Below, piece by piece: positions 27,201 to 34,146 of a stretch of DNA of 64,000 nucleotides. The translations under genes and the position numbers were made by a program. The notes under the pieces are model-generated. The model searched no databases and was not told the origin of the DNA. It saw nothing but the letters and a program-made list of their open reading frames with translations. Every line of letters begins with the position of its first letter. The first letter of the stretch is position 1. Source of the stretch: Halichoerus grypus (taxonomy: Eukaryota; Chordata; Mammalia; Carnivora; Phocidae); assembly GCF_964656455.1 (NCBI RefSeq), contig NC_135722.1, positions 86,051,313-86,115,312 of the forward strand. Direction: 5' to 3'.

Positions 27201-30200
27201 TCTGTGTTATGACTTCGCTGTCCTCCCCGTGTCCTCCCCATTAGACCAACTAATTCAGGGCCCCTCCTCACTTAGCCATAGCAGCTCTTAGCAAAGAAGT
27301 GAAGGGACAGTGGCTAATTAGATTAGACATGGTCCCTATAAAGCTTTCTCCCCCTACTCATGAGATTTGATTCTGTTGTTTTGATGGGAAATGACCTTCT
27401 GCTAACCTTGAGGTGCCATCTTAAGCCCTAGCATTAAACTGTCTCCTTTTTAGCCACTGCTTCATTCCTCTATCTGTAGCTATTTCAGACCAGGTTCTTG
27501 TGAACACAGACTAGACATTCCCTCCCAGTGTAGTGGAGAGCCCTAATCTCCACGTCCTCCCTTCTTCCATGTCTGGCATCAAGAGAAGCTCTTGGACATT
27601 TCAGTGTCAATCTGTTGTTGCTTTTTTCTCATTTTATTGGCTATTTCTGGGCCCACTAGTAAGGCTGCCATGTGCCCTGACTCATTCAGAGACGGCCTGA
27701 CAGAACAGACCTGGTTTGGCTTTTTTCCTTCTTCTCCTAATGGAGAAAAAAGGTAGGATGGTAGAAGGAGATAGCTCTGAATCAAATATCAGAACTGGAA
27801 TAGTAGTAGAAAATAAAACCAATGCTATTTGTGGCTATTCTCTACCATATTTATTTTAGTGTATTTATCTCATGAGTATTGAATTACATAAACAATAGCA
27901 TTTGTATTTGGTAAATGAATTCTTATAAATAATTTACAATAAATCAAGGAATATGTGTGTGTGTGTCCACCTTGAAACTTTAGATTTCTGTGAGCACATA
28001 ATAGTGAGAAGTCCCAGCAGATTCCAGAAACTGATGTGGCAAAGCGCCTGTGCTACATTGGACTTCAGACACATGCATTCCATTCCTTTTGCTTCAAGAG
28101 AGCTATAGGGACACAGATTTCTTTTTAACTTTCCCACTTGTAGGTTAAGAATAGAAAGACAACATGTGGAATAGAGAGATGAAGGGAACTAATAAGAAGC
28201 TAAGGCGTCAGTCTCTTTTTTAATTTACCAATGTTAATCTCTTCGCCTTCTCTACTCTAACCCAATTTCAGTGAACTGAGCAGGATGAAGGGAGTTAGTA
28301 AGGCTAGATAAAGCACTGTGGTGGGATGTGTGGAGCTCCACTCTGGAGAAGGAGGATAGAAGAAGAGGAAGGGAAAATGGGGATGGAAGGGGGAGAAGAG
28401 CTCATTGGATGAAGAAATCCCTGCCTTCTTCCTTGTCATCAGTTATTGGTTCTAAGCTAGGTGTTAGGCAAGGCAAATAATATGGGAGCCCCGAGTCTGG
28501 CCATTTACAACTTTAAAAAGGCATTTTGTGGAATAACAAAACATGTCTTGGAAATTGTTCTAAAGCTCACAGATTCTTTCTATTTTGTCTGAGGGGCAGG
28601 GCAGTTTGGGTGGTGGAAGTAGTTGGCCCTGGTCGTTTTCTTGGTTTGGGCTGTATCATTTTTTCCTTCCGCTTTGGGATGCTCATCATTTGTGATGAGA
28701 TAGCATACCTCAGAAGTTCTGTGAGCTAGAACTGCTGCCCTGCCTCTTTTCCACAGGCTGCCTGGGGCTAGGAAATGAAACCTGCCTAACCCCAGATGTC
28801 CAGGAGAAAGCCTCTGTGTTCGTGGAGGAGGAAGGGTGGGAGGAACCTGGGCAAGAGGAGAATCCTGAAAAGGGTGAATGTTTAAATCTGCATGGTACCA
28901 GCGTGTGTGATTGGCGTCTTTCACCTTTGGGGTATAGAGAAGAGTAAGGGTAACAGAAACCACAGCAGCTCATGGGTAGAAGCCACTTTCTACATTATGT
29001 GCCTCTTTTTAGACATGTAGTTTGTTTCATTTCCACCAGTTTTCGCAAGTCTTATATTTTCTTATGTTTCTTATGTTCCTTACATTCCTGGGACCTACTC
29101 TTCTAGGGCCTTCTGTTGATCAGTTCTGTGCCTCAGGATTTATAGTGCTTGACAGTTTCTTTATCAGCAGCTGACATTTACTTGGAGGCTTGAGTTCTCT
29201 CTGTCAGTTCTGCTTAACTCCCGCAACTTGGCTTAACTCACTGACTCACCCTCATCATCAAAGGGCTTATTTTTACTTTCCCTACTTTGGTTCTTCTTCC
29301 CAACATTCCCATTTTAGAGTTTAATAAGCTGTCGTCCTGTAGATTTGTATACATTTATACATTCATATTTTGCCACATGCTAAAATTTGTTTTGCACCCA
29401 GCTGGTGTGCTTGAGTCACCAAGTCACAATGGAAGAGTACAAAGAGGACATCCTTGGCGTGATGCAGCACGGGGGCCTGTTCCTATCCCGTGAATTAACA
29501 GTAGTTCACAACGGACAGTCTCCTCTCTTGTAAGATGCCCAGAAGGTGACTGAGGTACCCAGATTTACTGGTGACTATTCTGCTCCGATAAGGATTGAGT
29601 GGATGCTGAGGTGCCTCTGAAGAGTGGGGTCACAGGCGTCAGTGGCCCCAGAGGACAAGAATCAGGGCACACTGGCTTATGTGCAAATGCGAATGAGAAA
29701 CTGAGCTAGAACTAATTCCAGCTGAAGGGTTCTGGTGTAAGATTCTCCTGACTTTTTGGAGGAGTTCAAGATTTTGGCTTTCAGGTGTTCGCCCCCTCCC
29801 TCCAGTCACTCAGATGAGACCCTGGTACACATCATTCACCTTAGCAGAAGTCACACAAGCATTTATGACTTGAGATGAAGAATGAGAGTTGGGTCACTTG
29901 ATCCCCTGCAGAGAATCTGATGAGGGCATTGCATCCACCTCCCTTTGTTGACCCTCTTCTATAAACAGGAACAGAAATTCTTGCTACTGGATCCCTTTCA
30001 TCAGGCGTCTTAGGCTCGCTGAATGAAAAGCCCTATAAAAAGGAGATGCGGCCCTAACAATAACAAATACGATCGTGATGGCTATTTTGGGCAAGAGCAG
30101 CTTTGTGCCGCTCTTGATCTCCATCGGTGTCTGCCATTCCTGCCCTGCCATTACCTTTCAGACTTCCTATTCTTAGAATCATTTGTGAGCCCTCAGCTTG

Positions 30201-33200
30201 GGGGATTGCAGCCCCCAAGGCTGGAATGCCTAGCTTGAGAGGAATGCAGACTGTCTGGCAGAGTGGAGGTTAAATAAAGTTTGCCTTGGCAGCCCCCTCT
30301 GCTCTTGGATGGGCGACAAGTACCTCGGGTATAGGAGCAATGGCATGGGCTGCCATGTGGTGCAGTACCAAACAGAGTAGACATGGTTGATGGTCCGTTC
30401 GTTATAGGCAGAGCCCTGCCAGTCTCAGCCCTGCTATGTACTAAGGAGGCCTGGGCAGCCTTGAACCTCAGCTAGTAACCGTATCACTCTGAAAACATGC
30501 AGGAACAAATAAAGAATGAAAGTGAAAATGCCTTGCAGGAACTGCAGATTTGGTATGTTTGCCCCCTCAGAGTTATTGCCTCATTTATTGAATGTGAGAT
30601 AAAGGAGGAAATTTTCATTGTAATAAGAACAATTGCTAGTCAGTCAACAAACATTTCTTGAGCACCAAGGCACTGTGGGAAACTTTTTAAAAGTGTAAGA
30701 CCTAGAATTCTTGTGATGCTTATAATTTAGCTGGAAAAGTAGAGCGGTAAACATATGAGGAAATAATTTATATTCCAAAGTAAAATATGAGTTCCAAACC
30801 TGTGCAATAGAACTAAGTGCCAGAGGAGGTCTGAGGGGAGAAAGAGGAGTGCTTCTGGCTAGAATGATCAAGAAGAATTTTGTGGAGGAGGTGGGGCTCA
30901 ACAGGTCTTGCAAGAATGGCAGACTTCTACTGGAAAGAAGAGGGCCTTGTCAGTGAGAGGACTTTTATGAGCAAAGGACAGATGAAGGGCACTCTCAGAA
31001 CAGCTCATGGGGACGTGAAGAGCAGCTGGGTATGGGCAGGGTGGCAAAGCAGAAGGATTTGTGTAAAATCACCAAACCCTTAACTGTGAAGGCTGTGTGT
31101 GCACATTGCTGAGAGGACAGTGCTTCCCATCAGAGGATAGTTGGCAAGCTCCAGTCCCGCCCAGAGACAGGGGCCCTTCTAGTGCTCTGTTTTGTGAAAC
31201 CCCTGATACAACATGGAGCTCCTAGTAGACAGTAAATACCAAATTATTATTATTACTCATCTTCAAATTCTCTGGTCCCAAGTTGTTGAATTGGCTCGAT
31301 GTCACTTGGGAGAGTTGGCACTCCCTTTGCTTTGCCCTGTTCTGATTGCTCACCTGCCTTGCCACAGTCTTGCCTTCAGATTGATCTGACCTTTCTCCTC
31401 TCCTCCACCGCAGGTGGCTAGAGGTGCAGGTGGCTAATCTAACATGTCCACAGCGCTGGGTGCAGTACCTCCGACTTCTTCAGGAGTCCATCTGGCCTGG
31501 TGGTATTTTACCGAAGGGTCCACGGCCTGTGAGGACCCAGGAGCAGAAAGTGGCTGCTGAAAAACAGGCCTTGCAGAGCCTGATGGGAATCTTGCCAGGT
31601 AATTGGACAATGAGATTGGTTATACTGATAATTATTCCTTTCCCATCTTGCTTTGCCACCACTACCCCATACCCCTCAAAAACCTGGACTCAAAAACCTG
31701 TTGACCCACCATTTCTCAGGCTAATAGGTAAATGATCAGAGCTGTGATTCTTTTACCCCTCATTCAAGTGATGCTGAGGGAATGGAAAGGATCACTATGA
31801 CCACACCATAAATAGTAGGTGAGAATCCTGCAGATACTTGGAGTAATAACAGCTCTGCCTACACCACAGAGGCAGGTCTCAGAACTCTTCCCACCAGATG
31901 AAGATTTCAGGTTCTCTGCCAACTCATGGTATTTGGACCAGGGAAGAAAATGATATGTCCCACAGAAGTTCAGCCTTGATAAATTGGGGTCATTGAATAA
32001 GGTATTTCATCCTTAGCAGTAGATAAAAACAAACTCTGAAGAGGATTTTTTTTTCTTTACTTTCTATACATTTTTAGAAGGTAGGGAAGGCAGTTTGTTA
32101 CCTGTGGCTATGCTATAGTAATGGGTGCAGCAGTGAACTGTTAGCTCTTAGGACAACGTTATATACTCTCTGTTTTCTGTTGTATTTATTTTTTTATTTA
32201 AATTTAACTAATTAACATATAGTGTATTACTAGTTTCAAATGTGGAATTCAGTGAGTCATCAGTTGCATAGAACACCCAGTGCTCATTACATCCCGTGCC
32301 CTCCTTAATGCCCATCAGACAGTTGCCCCATCCCCCCACCCCCCCAGCAACTCTCAGTTTGTTTCCTGTGATTAAGAGTCTCTTACGGTTTGTCTCACTC
32401 TCTAATTTCGTCTTGTTTTGTTTTTCCCTCCCTTCCCCTATGCTCCTCTGTTTAGTTTCTTAAATTCTACATATGAGTGAGATCATATGATAATTGTTTT
32501 TTTCTGATTGGCTTATTTCACTTAGCATAATACCCTCTAGTTCCTTATATACTCTTATCAACCCCTGTTCTCCACCCTAAACTGTTACATCAGATGTACC
32601 TGCAGTGACAGGTTACAGAATTATTTCTTCAGGTCCATTCTTATTTAAACACTTAAGAAACATTTTTCTTAGCTTTTCCCTGTTTTAGTTTGGCTATGTG
32701 GTTCAGAAGTTTGCCAGAAATACCCAATTTGGACAAAGATAGCAGATACCACAAGATAATCTCCTTAGAATCTGAGGCTTCAGTGGTAACACTGAAACCA
32801 CATGCTTATTTTTCCTCTTCAGATATTGTGGTAGAAATCCTTGGGGTGAACAGATGCCGGCTGAGCTGGAGTCTAGTCTTGGAGTCACTACGGCAACCCC
32901 TCATCAACAGGTAGGCTGAAAGGCATGTACGCAGCATCTCCACAGCTGAAGCTGTCTCTGGTCTCAGAGGTGTCCACGGTTCCTAAGTGAGCAGCACACA
33001 CTGAGACGAACGGAACTGCAGTCTTTCTCTGCCCTGGGCCCTGACTGCAGAGTGTGATGTCCGGGTCCGCACACACTAAGGAAAACCCACACTGCCTGCT
33101 TCTGAGCAGGTTCTCATGCAGCAGTGAGCCGGTGTTGGGCCCGCCACTGTTGGCATGTGGAAGAACTCGATGCAGGCCCCCATGTGAGCTACTGAAAACG

Positions 33201-34146
33201 TCCTGTCACCCTCCAGGCTTATTCAGTGCGCTTAACACTTCTTTCAACATGTGCTAGCCCCTGTGAACACTGTATACCACTGTGTATACCTGGCCTGTAT
33301 ACCACAGTCTGGATCATGATTTTCAGCTCAACATTCAAGGCCTCACAGCAAAGCTGATTTAGCGTTAGAATCAGGAATTGTCTTTGCTTAATAGGAAGGA
33401 GACAAGATAATGAGGTTGAGCTCTGATAAAAGGACTGGAAATAACTGAGTGAACACCGCTAGAATAATCCAGAAGAGGTAGGTATTTCCCTGGCTGGTAC
33501 CTTGGGATACAGTGCTTCTGAAAAGTATTCAGGACTTGCAGTCCTTTCTCAAACCCTGTCCCGAAGCAGACTGTATCTATTCACCGTCACTACCCAAGGG
33601 TGCTGGCTTTTGCTTCACTGCCTGTCACCTGTGGATCTGTGACGATTAATTACGAGAAACAGCCATAGTCAGAAGCTCTGAAAATTCTTAGTAAGTTGAT
33701 ATCACAGGGATTTTTTCCCTCCCTCACAGTTCTTCAGGGCAGTGCTGATGTGCTAAGGTAGCTATATAAATAAATGTAGAATTTCCTAAAATCTAGTCTC
33801 AAGTTCTATTTCCACCTTTATTGGGGTCATAACCTTTAGTCACCAAACTTTTATTTCATGGCAGAGCCTTCTTCTGGCTACTGAAATTTAGAGTTCACTA
33901 AGGATATCAGTAATGGGCAAGGAGGGGAAGGGAAAATAAATGTCATAAACAGGATCTGGTGTCTGTTGACTAAGCCAGACCCTCCTCTAAGTTGTTTTGT
34001 CCATTTGTTTCAGGCACTTGATTTACTGCCTTTGGGACATCATCCTGGAGTTCTTGGATCTCAGTGCCTCCGTTGAGGAGTCTACCGTAACCACCTCTGC
34101 CTCAGATACCCCAGGCAACCCCAAGAGAATGGGTGTCTCCCCTTAG
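265..34146 (+). CDS. SNX19: Sorting nexin 19, 3' part of gene (nine joined coding exons)
   Basis: Nine exons with GT-AG borders join without a frame break into about 388 codons ending in TAG. I recognise the product as sorting nexin 19, a PX-domain protein of the SNX13/14/19/25 group. Family members have N-terminal membrane segments, a PXA domain, a PX phosphoinositide-binding domain and a C-terminal nexin domain, and SNX19 lacks the RGS domain. It acts on endosomes and dense-core vesicles and has been linked to ER-endolysosome contact. Seen here: the end of PX (KKLFPDLPFGNMDSDRVEAR to FVKK), an acidic Ser/Pro/Glu linker, then the nexin C region (LDLLLLLLMEQWRWLCTENM; WVQYLRLLQESIWPGG; ILEFLDLS). 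The start codon, PXA and most of PX lie upstream of the window. Intron phases at successive junctions all match. Residue numbers in the exon entries assume a human-like total of 992. Confidence 0.96.
366..481 (+). other. Short SNX19 intron (116 bp)
   Basis: A very short intron with donor gtcagc and acceptor tcttttgcag. It contains only splicing signals. Confidence 0.93.
482..601 (+). CDS. SNX19: SNX19 exon (probably exon 4), end of PX domain
   Basis: A 120-bp exon of exactly 40 codons, phase 0 at both ends, about residues 639-678: QLCAIPEIANSEEMQEFLAL through FVKKPFMVSRIDK. The 'L..IPEIANSEEMQEFL' helix pattern is the typical C-terminal end of a PX domain. The acceptor is ttttgcag and the donor is acaag|gtacca. 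A 60-codon antisense frame over the same bases is a shadow. Confidence 0.95.
602..2494 (+). other. SNX19 intron (1,893 bp)
   Basis: An antisense L2 relic lies at about 1385-1520 (tgctggtgatacggcagtgaaca pattern). About 1740-2230 is AT-rich. I see no further exon or RNA gene. It ends in the acceptor cccctgcag. Confidence 0.7.
1385..1520 (-). repeat. L2 LINE 3'-end fragment
   Basis: On the + strand it reads as the reverse complement of an L2 3' end: a 'ggtgatacggcagtgaacagagcagat' type run followed by a 'ggaccctccccacagact' stretch. It is old and diverged. Confidence 0.5.
2495..2625 (+). CDS. SNX19: SNX19 exon (probably exon 5), linker
   Basis: A 131-bp exon, about residues 679-722. It begins MVVSAIVDTLKTAFPR and continues into an acidic Ser/Pro/Glu/Lys stretch (SPTEELSEAETESKPQTEGK) that looks disordered. 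The acceptor is cccctgcag and the donor is agcaa|gtgaga, so the last Lys codon is split (phase 2) and completed by the next exon. It lies between the PX and nexin C domains and is the least conserved type of segment in the family. Confidence 0.95.
2626..3901 (+). other. SNX19 intron (1,276 bp)
   Basis: It carries the compound GA/GT microsatellite at 3207-3268 and a weak antisense L2-like stretch at about 3550-3660. No exon is recognised. It ends in aataccag. Confidence 0.75.
3207..3268. repeat. Compound (GA)n(GT)n microsatellite
   Basis: An uninterrupted GA run of about 30 bp (about 3207-3236) passes directly into 16 GT units (3237-3268), followed by a G7 tract. It is likely length-polymorphic. 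The ORF across it (Arg-Glu then Cys-Val repeats) is an artefact of the repeat. Confidence 0.97.
3902..3998 (+). CDS. SNX19: SNX19 exon (probably exon 6)
   Basis: A 97-bp exon, about residues 722-754. The first base completes the split Lys codon, then SRLRFSSSKIAPAL and KILYCLQEGNA follow. Donor gcg|gtaaga; acceptor taccag. It ends in phase 0. Confidence 0.95.
3999..4493 (+). other. SNX19 intron (495 bp)
   Basis: Contains no recognised repeat or exon. It ends in the acceptor ctctttctag. Confidence 0.75.
4494..4674 (+). CDS. SNX19: SNX19 exon (probably exon 7), acidic linker
   Basis: A 181-bp exon, about residues 755-815. It reads ESEILSMSGMESFIEKQTKL, then LEMQPAEAPEKDPEQIPKDC, then an acidic tail ending LSNGDPG. 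It is rich in Glu, Asp and Pro and probably disordered. Donor ccag|gtacgt leaves phase 1, so the final Gly codon is completed by the next exon. Confidence 0.95.
4770..4870 (-). repeat. L2 LINE fragment
   Basis: The + strand shows the antisense L2 pattern 'gaggtgctgtgccgagtcctgggataca...gaa' followed by a 'cggtccccag' stretch. Diverged. Confidence 0.45.
4960..5290 (+). repeat. L2 LINE fragment (upstream of 3' UTR)
   Basis: Order of motifs matches the late part of an L2: 'gatctcatttgtactcttgattttaaat', 'tgctgacgatgcctaaat', 'ccaattgcttaccggaaatctccacttagat', then 'tgaatcttttcc'. About a quarter or more of sites are changed. Confidence 0.5.
5536..5559. repeat. A24 homopolymer
   Basis: A pure run of 24 A. 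I find no clear target-site duplication or element body to its left, so I do not call it a retroposon tail. Confidence 0.9.
7125..7254 (+). CDS. SNX19: SNX19 exon (probably exon 8), start of nexin C domain
   Basis: A 130-bp exon, about residues 815-858. It encodes ADTELADTALDLLLLLLMEQ then WRWLCTENMQKVLHLMFGTL and VQR. The leucine-rich helix and the 'W.W....N..K' pattern open the C-terminal nexin domain, thought to pack against the PXA domain in this family. Acceptor accccag; donor cagag|gtaaga, phase 2. The next constitutive exon lies 24.2 kb away. Confidence 0.96.
8104..8304 (-). mobile_element. Can-SINE (tRNA-Lys-derived carnivore SINE)
   Basis: The reverse complement starts at the tRNA-like head (gggcgcctgggtggctcag) and ends in a TC-rich region and A-rich tail, seen here as a poly-T then aagatattatttattta at the left end. 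The 16-bp direct repeat gaagaaaaactgtttt flanks it at 8088-8103 and 8305-8320 without mismatch, showing a retrotransposed copy. It is antisense to SNX19. Confidence 0.96.
8470..8690 (-). repeat. MIR SINE relic
   Basis: The + strand has the antisense MIR order: 'gctgagcgctcatcatatgccagcacctg', 'gtgaggtaggtagcccattttatagaagaaaatagag', 'acccaaggtcatag'. Diverged. Confidence 0.7.
9070..9472 (+). repeat. L2 LINE fragment, left part (split by MER5A)
   Basis: L2-like run 'ccttcaggcctttgttcatcctc...accagaatggtctttctc', then a run to 'tatcacagtgtatt'. It continues at 9723 beyond the MER5A insertion. Confidence 0.55.
9481..9714 (+). mobile_element. MER5A-type hAT-Charlie nonautonomous DNA transposon
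   Basis: Begins cagtagtcctcacatggggg and contains 'ggcaatatctggagatatttttggttgtcacaactg', 'catctagtgggtagaggccagggatgctgctgaacatcc' and 'aaaatatcagcagtgcagaagttgagaaac', the familiar MER5A order. It is flanked by the 8-bp duplication ccctaaac (9473-9480) and ccctagac (9715-9722), the length expected of hAT elements. Confidence 0.9.
9723..9835 (+). repeat. L2 LINE 3' end, right part
   Basis: 'ctttaaggagtagacctggctgtatatccccagcaactta' and 'gaaaatgctcattaaatgttag' are the L2 3' end and terminal repeats. It is the continuation of 9070-9472. Confidence 0.6.
10600..10700 (-). repeat. MIR SINE relic
   Basis: 'ggtggagccagaaatcaaacccaggtattccaaagcccaggttcttatc' is the antisense MIR head. The following 'ctctgagctttggtttcctcatctggtaaataagaat' (about 10735-10775) is a second, sense-oriented MIR core fragment. 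Confidence 0.6.
12150..12360 (-). repeat. MIR SINE relic
   Basis: A well-preserved antisense MIR: 'tttgtgcagacactgtgctgaacaca', 'cacttaatcccctcaaaagccctgtgaaagaggtatta', 'ccccatttcaaagatgaggaagctgaggc', 'attcgaaccca'. Confidence 0.8.
13968..14012. repeat. Imperfect GT-rich microsatellite
   Basis: gagtgagtgagtgtgtgtgt followed by interrupted GT units, then a G6 run. Confidence 0.8.
14555..14790 (-). repeat. MIR SINE relic
   Basis: An antisense MIR. Runs seen in order are 'gctgacatttaatactaacta', 'cagttctgtgagatagacctatatttacacatcttacaagtgaagaaaag', 'agaatcatagagctaggaag' and 'tactctgtactgcc'. Confidence 0.65.
15845..15945 (+). repeat. L2 LINE 3' end
   Basis: 'gagcggggactctgtcttattcatcattctgtcataagcacctaatcatatacatggaaggcacttaacaaatttgg' is a typical L2 3' terminus. 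Confidence 0.65.
16290..16515 (+). repeat. MIRb-like SINE relic
   Basis: Sense order: 'gggcttggaagtcagatctgaattcaaatcctcctttgcgtcttac', 'tgtgacttagaacaagtcacttaacc', 'ctctccaaatgggaataag', 'acctggcacagagaagctctcagtaa'. One of the best-preserved MIRs in the window. Confidence 0.85.
18184..18370 (-). mobile_element. Can-SINE
   Basis: Antisense to SNX19. The tail at the left reads attatttttt then aaagattttatttga. The tRNA-like head is at the right end (ccaactgagccagccaggca, two changes from the usual form). The 14-bp duplication tacctctgtcttta lies at 18170-18183 and 18371-18384 with no mismatch. Confidence 0.95.
19830..20010 (-). repeat. MIR SINE relic
   Basis: Antisense core: 'atataactttgtgaagaaggcaaggcaagaattagcccattttattaagaaggaagcc', then 'ggctcaaaactgcggcttcctggtg' and 'cactcattactgcacactgcc'. 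Confidence 0.55.
21240..22010 (-). repeat. L2 LINE, long 3' segment
   Basis: About 770 bp of antisense L2. Motifs in order: 'tgtgccagacacgatgttaagtgatcaaaatacagaacaagac', 'tgacttctgagacaggattgaaagg', 'gccattcagagatcaagtttg', 'gtgatgatgtgaccaacttt' and 'ttagaaccaaggagac'. The long minus-strand ORFs here are chance readings through this relic. Confidence 0.65.
22675..22900 (-). repeat. L2 LINE fragment
   Basis: Antisense L2 3' end: 'gattcattcagtacttgatggcttattatatgactggcactattatggtaaatgctgaggaagatatc' then 'aagatcccctcccaca'. Confidence 0.6.
23069..23087. repeat. Poly-A run
   Basis: About 19 A in a row. A similar run lies at about 23396-23409. No element body with a duplication was recognised for either. 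Confidence 0.75.
23771..23973 (-). mobile_element. Can-SINE with internal 15-bp duplication
   Basis: Antisense to SNX19. The tRNA-like head is at the right end (agtgagccacccaggtgccc). The flanks are tggactatagtacttt (23755-23770) and a copy with a four-base AT expansion (23974-23994). Near 23885-23916 the motif accctgagatcat occurs twice in tandem, a short duplication inside the element. Confidence 0.93.
24755..25095 (-). repeat. L1 LINE fragment (ORF2 3' part)
   Basis: The + strand is antisense ORF2: 'gtgtgagttctttatgtattttggatattaaccccttattgga', 'tttgcaaataccttctctcg', 'gtgcaaaagctttttatttta', 'ccaatgtcaaagaaatgactgcctatgttttcttctagg'. It aligns by eye with 57663-57960 of the full LINE-1 in this window. 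No tail or duplication is seen, so it is an old internal fragment. Confidence 0.85.
25220..25325 (-). repeat. MIR SINE relic
   Basis: 'aattaagcaacttccccagagtcacattcctaattggtggcagagctaagataaaagcccaac' is an antisense MIR segment. Confidence 0.6.
26190..26260 (-). repeat. L2 LINE 3'-end fragment
   Basis: 'taatgagcaaatactcgtaggactgtgctaggacgatgggtacagaacacaatgt' is the antisense L2 terminus. Confidence 0.45.
26734..26928 (+). mobile_element. MER5A-type hAT-Charlie nonautonomous DNA transposon
   Basis: Begins cagtgattcccaactgggga. It contains 'caacgtctggaaacgtctttgattgtcacaaaa', 'ggaatgctgctaaacactttacagtgcgcaggacagccccccacaacaagg' and 'caaaatgtcagtagtgccaaggttgg'. The 8-bp duplication is gtctaagg (26726-26733) and ctctaagg (26929-26936), one mismatch. 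Confidence 0.92.
28757..28873 (+). other. Candidate cassette exon in SNX19 intron 8 (unproven)
   Basis: A 117-bp interval bounded by a pyrimidine-rich acceptor (tgccctgcctcttttccacag, seen at 28736-28756) and the donor-like aaag|gtgaat. It is open in frame 2 (for example LTPDVQEKASVFVEEE). However, intron 8 is phase 2. Spliced after exon 8 it would be read in another frame and meet a stop codon within about eight codons. If used, it would therefore truncate SNX19 or trigger decay. It may equally be chance. Confidence 0.2.
30640..31010 (-). repeat. L2 LINE 3' segment
   Basis: Antisense L2 motifs: 'cagtcaacaaacatttcttgagcaccaaggcactgtggg', 'gatgcttataatttagctgg', 'ttgtggaggaggtggggctcaac' and 'cttttatgagcaaaggac'. 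Confidence 0.6.
31414..31598 (+). CDS. SNX19: SNX19 exon (probably exon 9), nexin C domain
   Basis: A 185-bp exon, about residues 858-920. The first base completes an Arg codon. It encodes WLEVQVANLTCPQRWVQYLR then LLQESIWPGGILPKGPRPVR and a helix ending LQSLMGILP. The 'W..YL..L.ESIWP.G' motif is the signature of the nexin C-terminal domain. Acceptor tccaccgcag; donor gccag|gtaatt, phase 1. Human transcripts that skip this exon have, as I recall, been described; because its length is not a multiple of three, skipping would shift the frame. Confidence 0.96.
31599..32822 (+). other. SNX19 intron (1,224 bp)
   Basis: About a third is a 5'-truncated L1 copy (32170-32544). The rest shows nothing recognisable. 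Ends in cctcttcag. Confidence 0.8.
32170..32544 (-). mobile_element. 5'-truncated L1 LINE (3' end only)
   Basis: The + strand reads antisense L1 3' UTR and the last of ORF2: 'cacccagtgctcattacatcccgtgccctccttaatgcccatca' to 'gagatcatatgataattg' and 'ttatttcacttagcataata'. The T-rich left end is its tail. The 11-bp duplication ttatatactct lies at 32159-32169 and 32545-32555. It matches the 3' part of the full LINE-1 at 56738 onward. Confidence 0.93.
32823..32910 (+). CDS. SNX19: SNX19 exon (probably exon 10), nexin C domain
   Basis: An 88-bp exon, about residues 920-949: DIVVEILGVNRCRLSWSLVL then ESLRQPLINR with the last codon split. The 'LG......W.......LQ.P..N' pattern is typical of the nexin domain. 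Acceptor cctcttcag; donor aacag|gtaggc, phase 2. Confidence 0.96.
32911..34013 (+). other. Last SNX19 intron (1,103 bp)
   Basis: No recognised repeat or exon. Ends in the acceptor catttgtttcag. Confidence 0.8.
34014..34146 (+). CDS. SNX19: SNX19 last coding exon (probably exon 11) with stop codon
   Basis: 133 coding bases, about residues 949-992, ending in TAG at 34144-34146. It encodes HLIYCLWDIILEFLDLSASV, the final helix of the nexin domain, then a Ser/Thr-rich tail ending PGNPKRMGVSP. The Cys-Leu-Trp-Asp sequence and the acidic-serine tail match my recollection of the mammalian C terminus, with small differences. Confidence 0.96.

Larger units (their letters stand above)
7255..31413 (+). 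other. SNX19 large intron (24,159 bp, probably intron 8)
   Basis: By far the longest intron here. It holds three Can-SINEs (all antisense to SNX19), two MER5A copies, several MIR and L2 relics, an L1 ORF2 fragment, a GT-rich microsatellite and poly-A runs, each listed separately. Stretches where I recognise nothing: about 7255-8085, 9840-10600, 10830-12150, 12360-13965, 14800-15840, 16520-18165, 18390-19830, 20010-21240, 22010-22675, 22900-23065, 23100-23755, 24000-24755, 25330-26190, 26940-28750, 28875-30640 and 31010-31410. One candidate cassette exon (28757-28873) is entered as a separate item. Confidence 0.85.
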
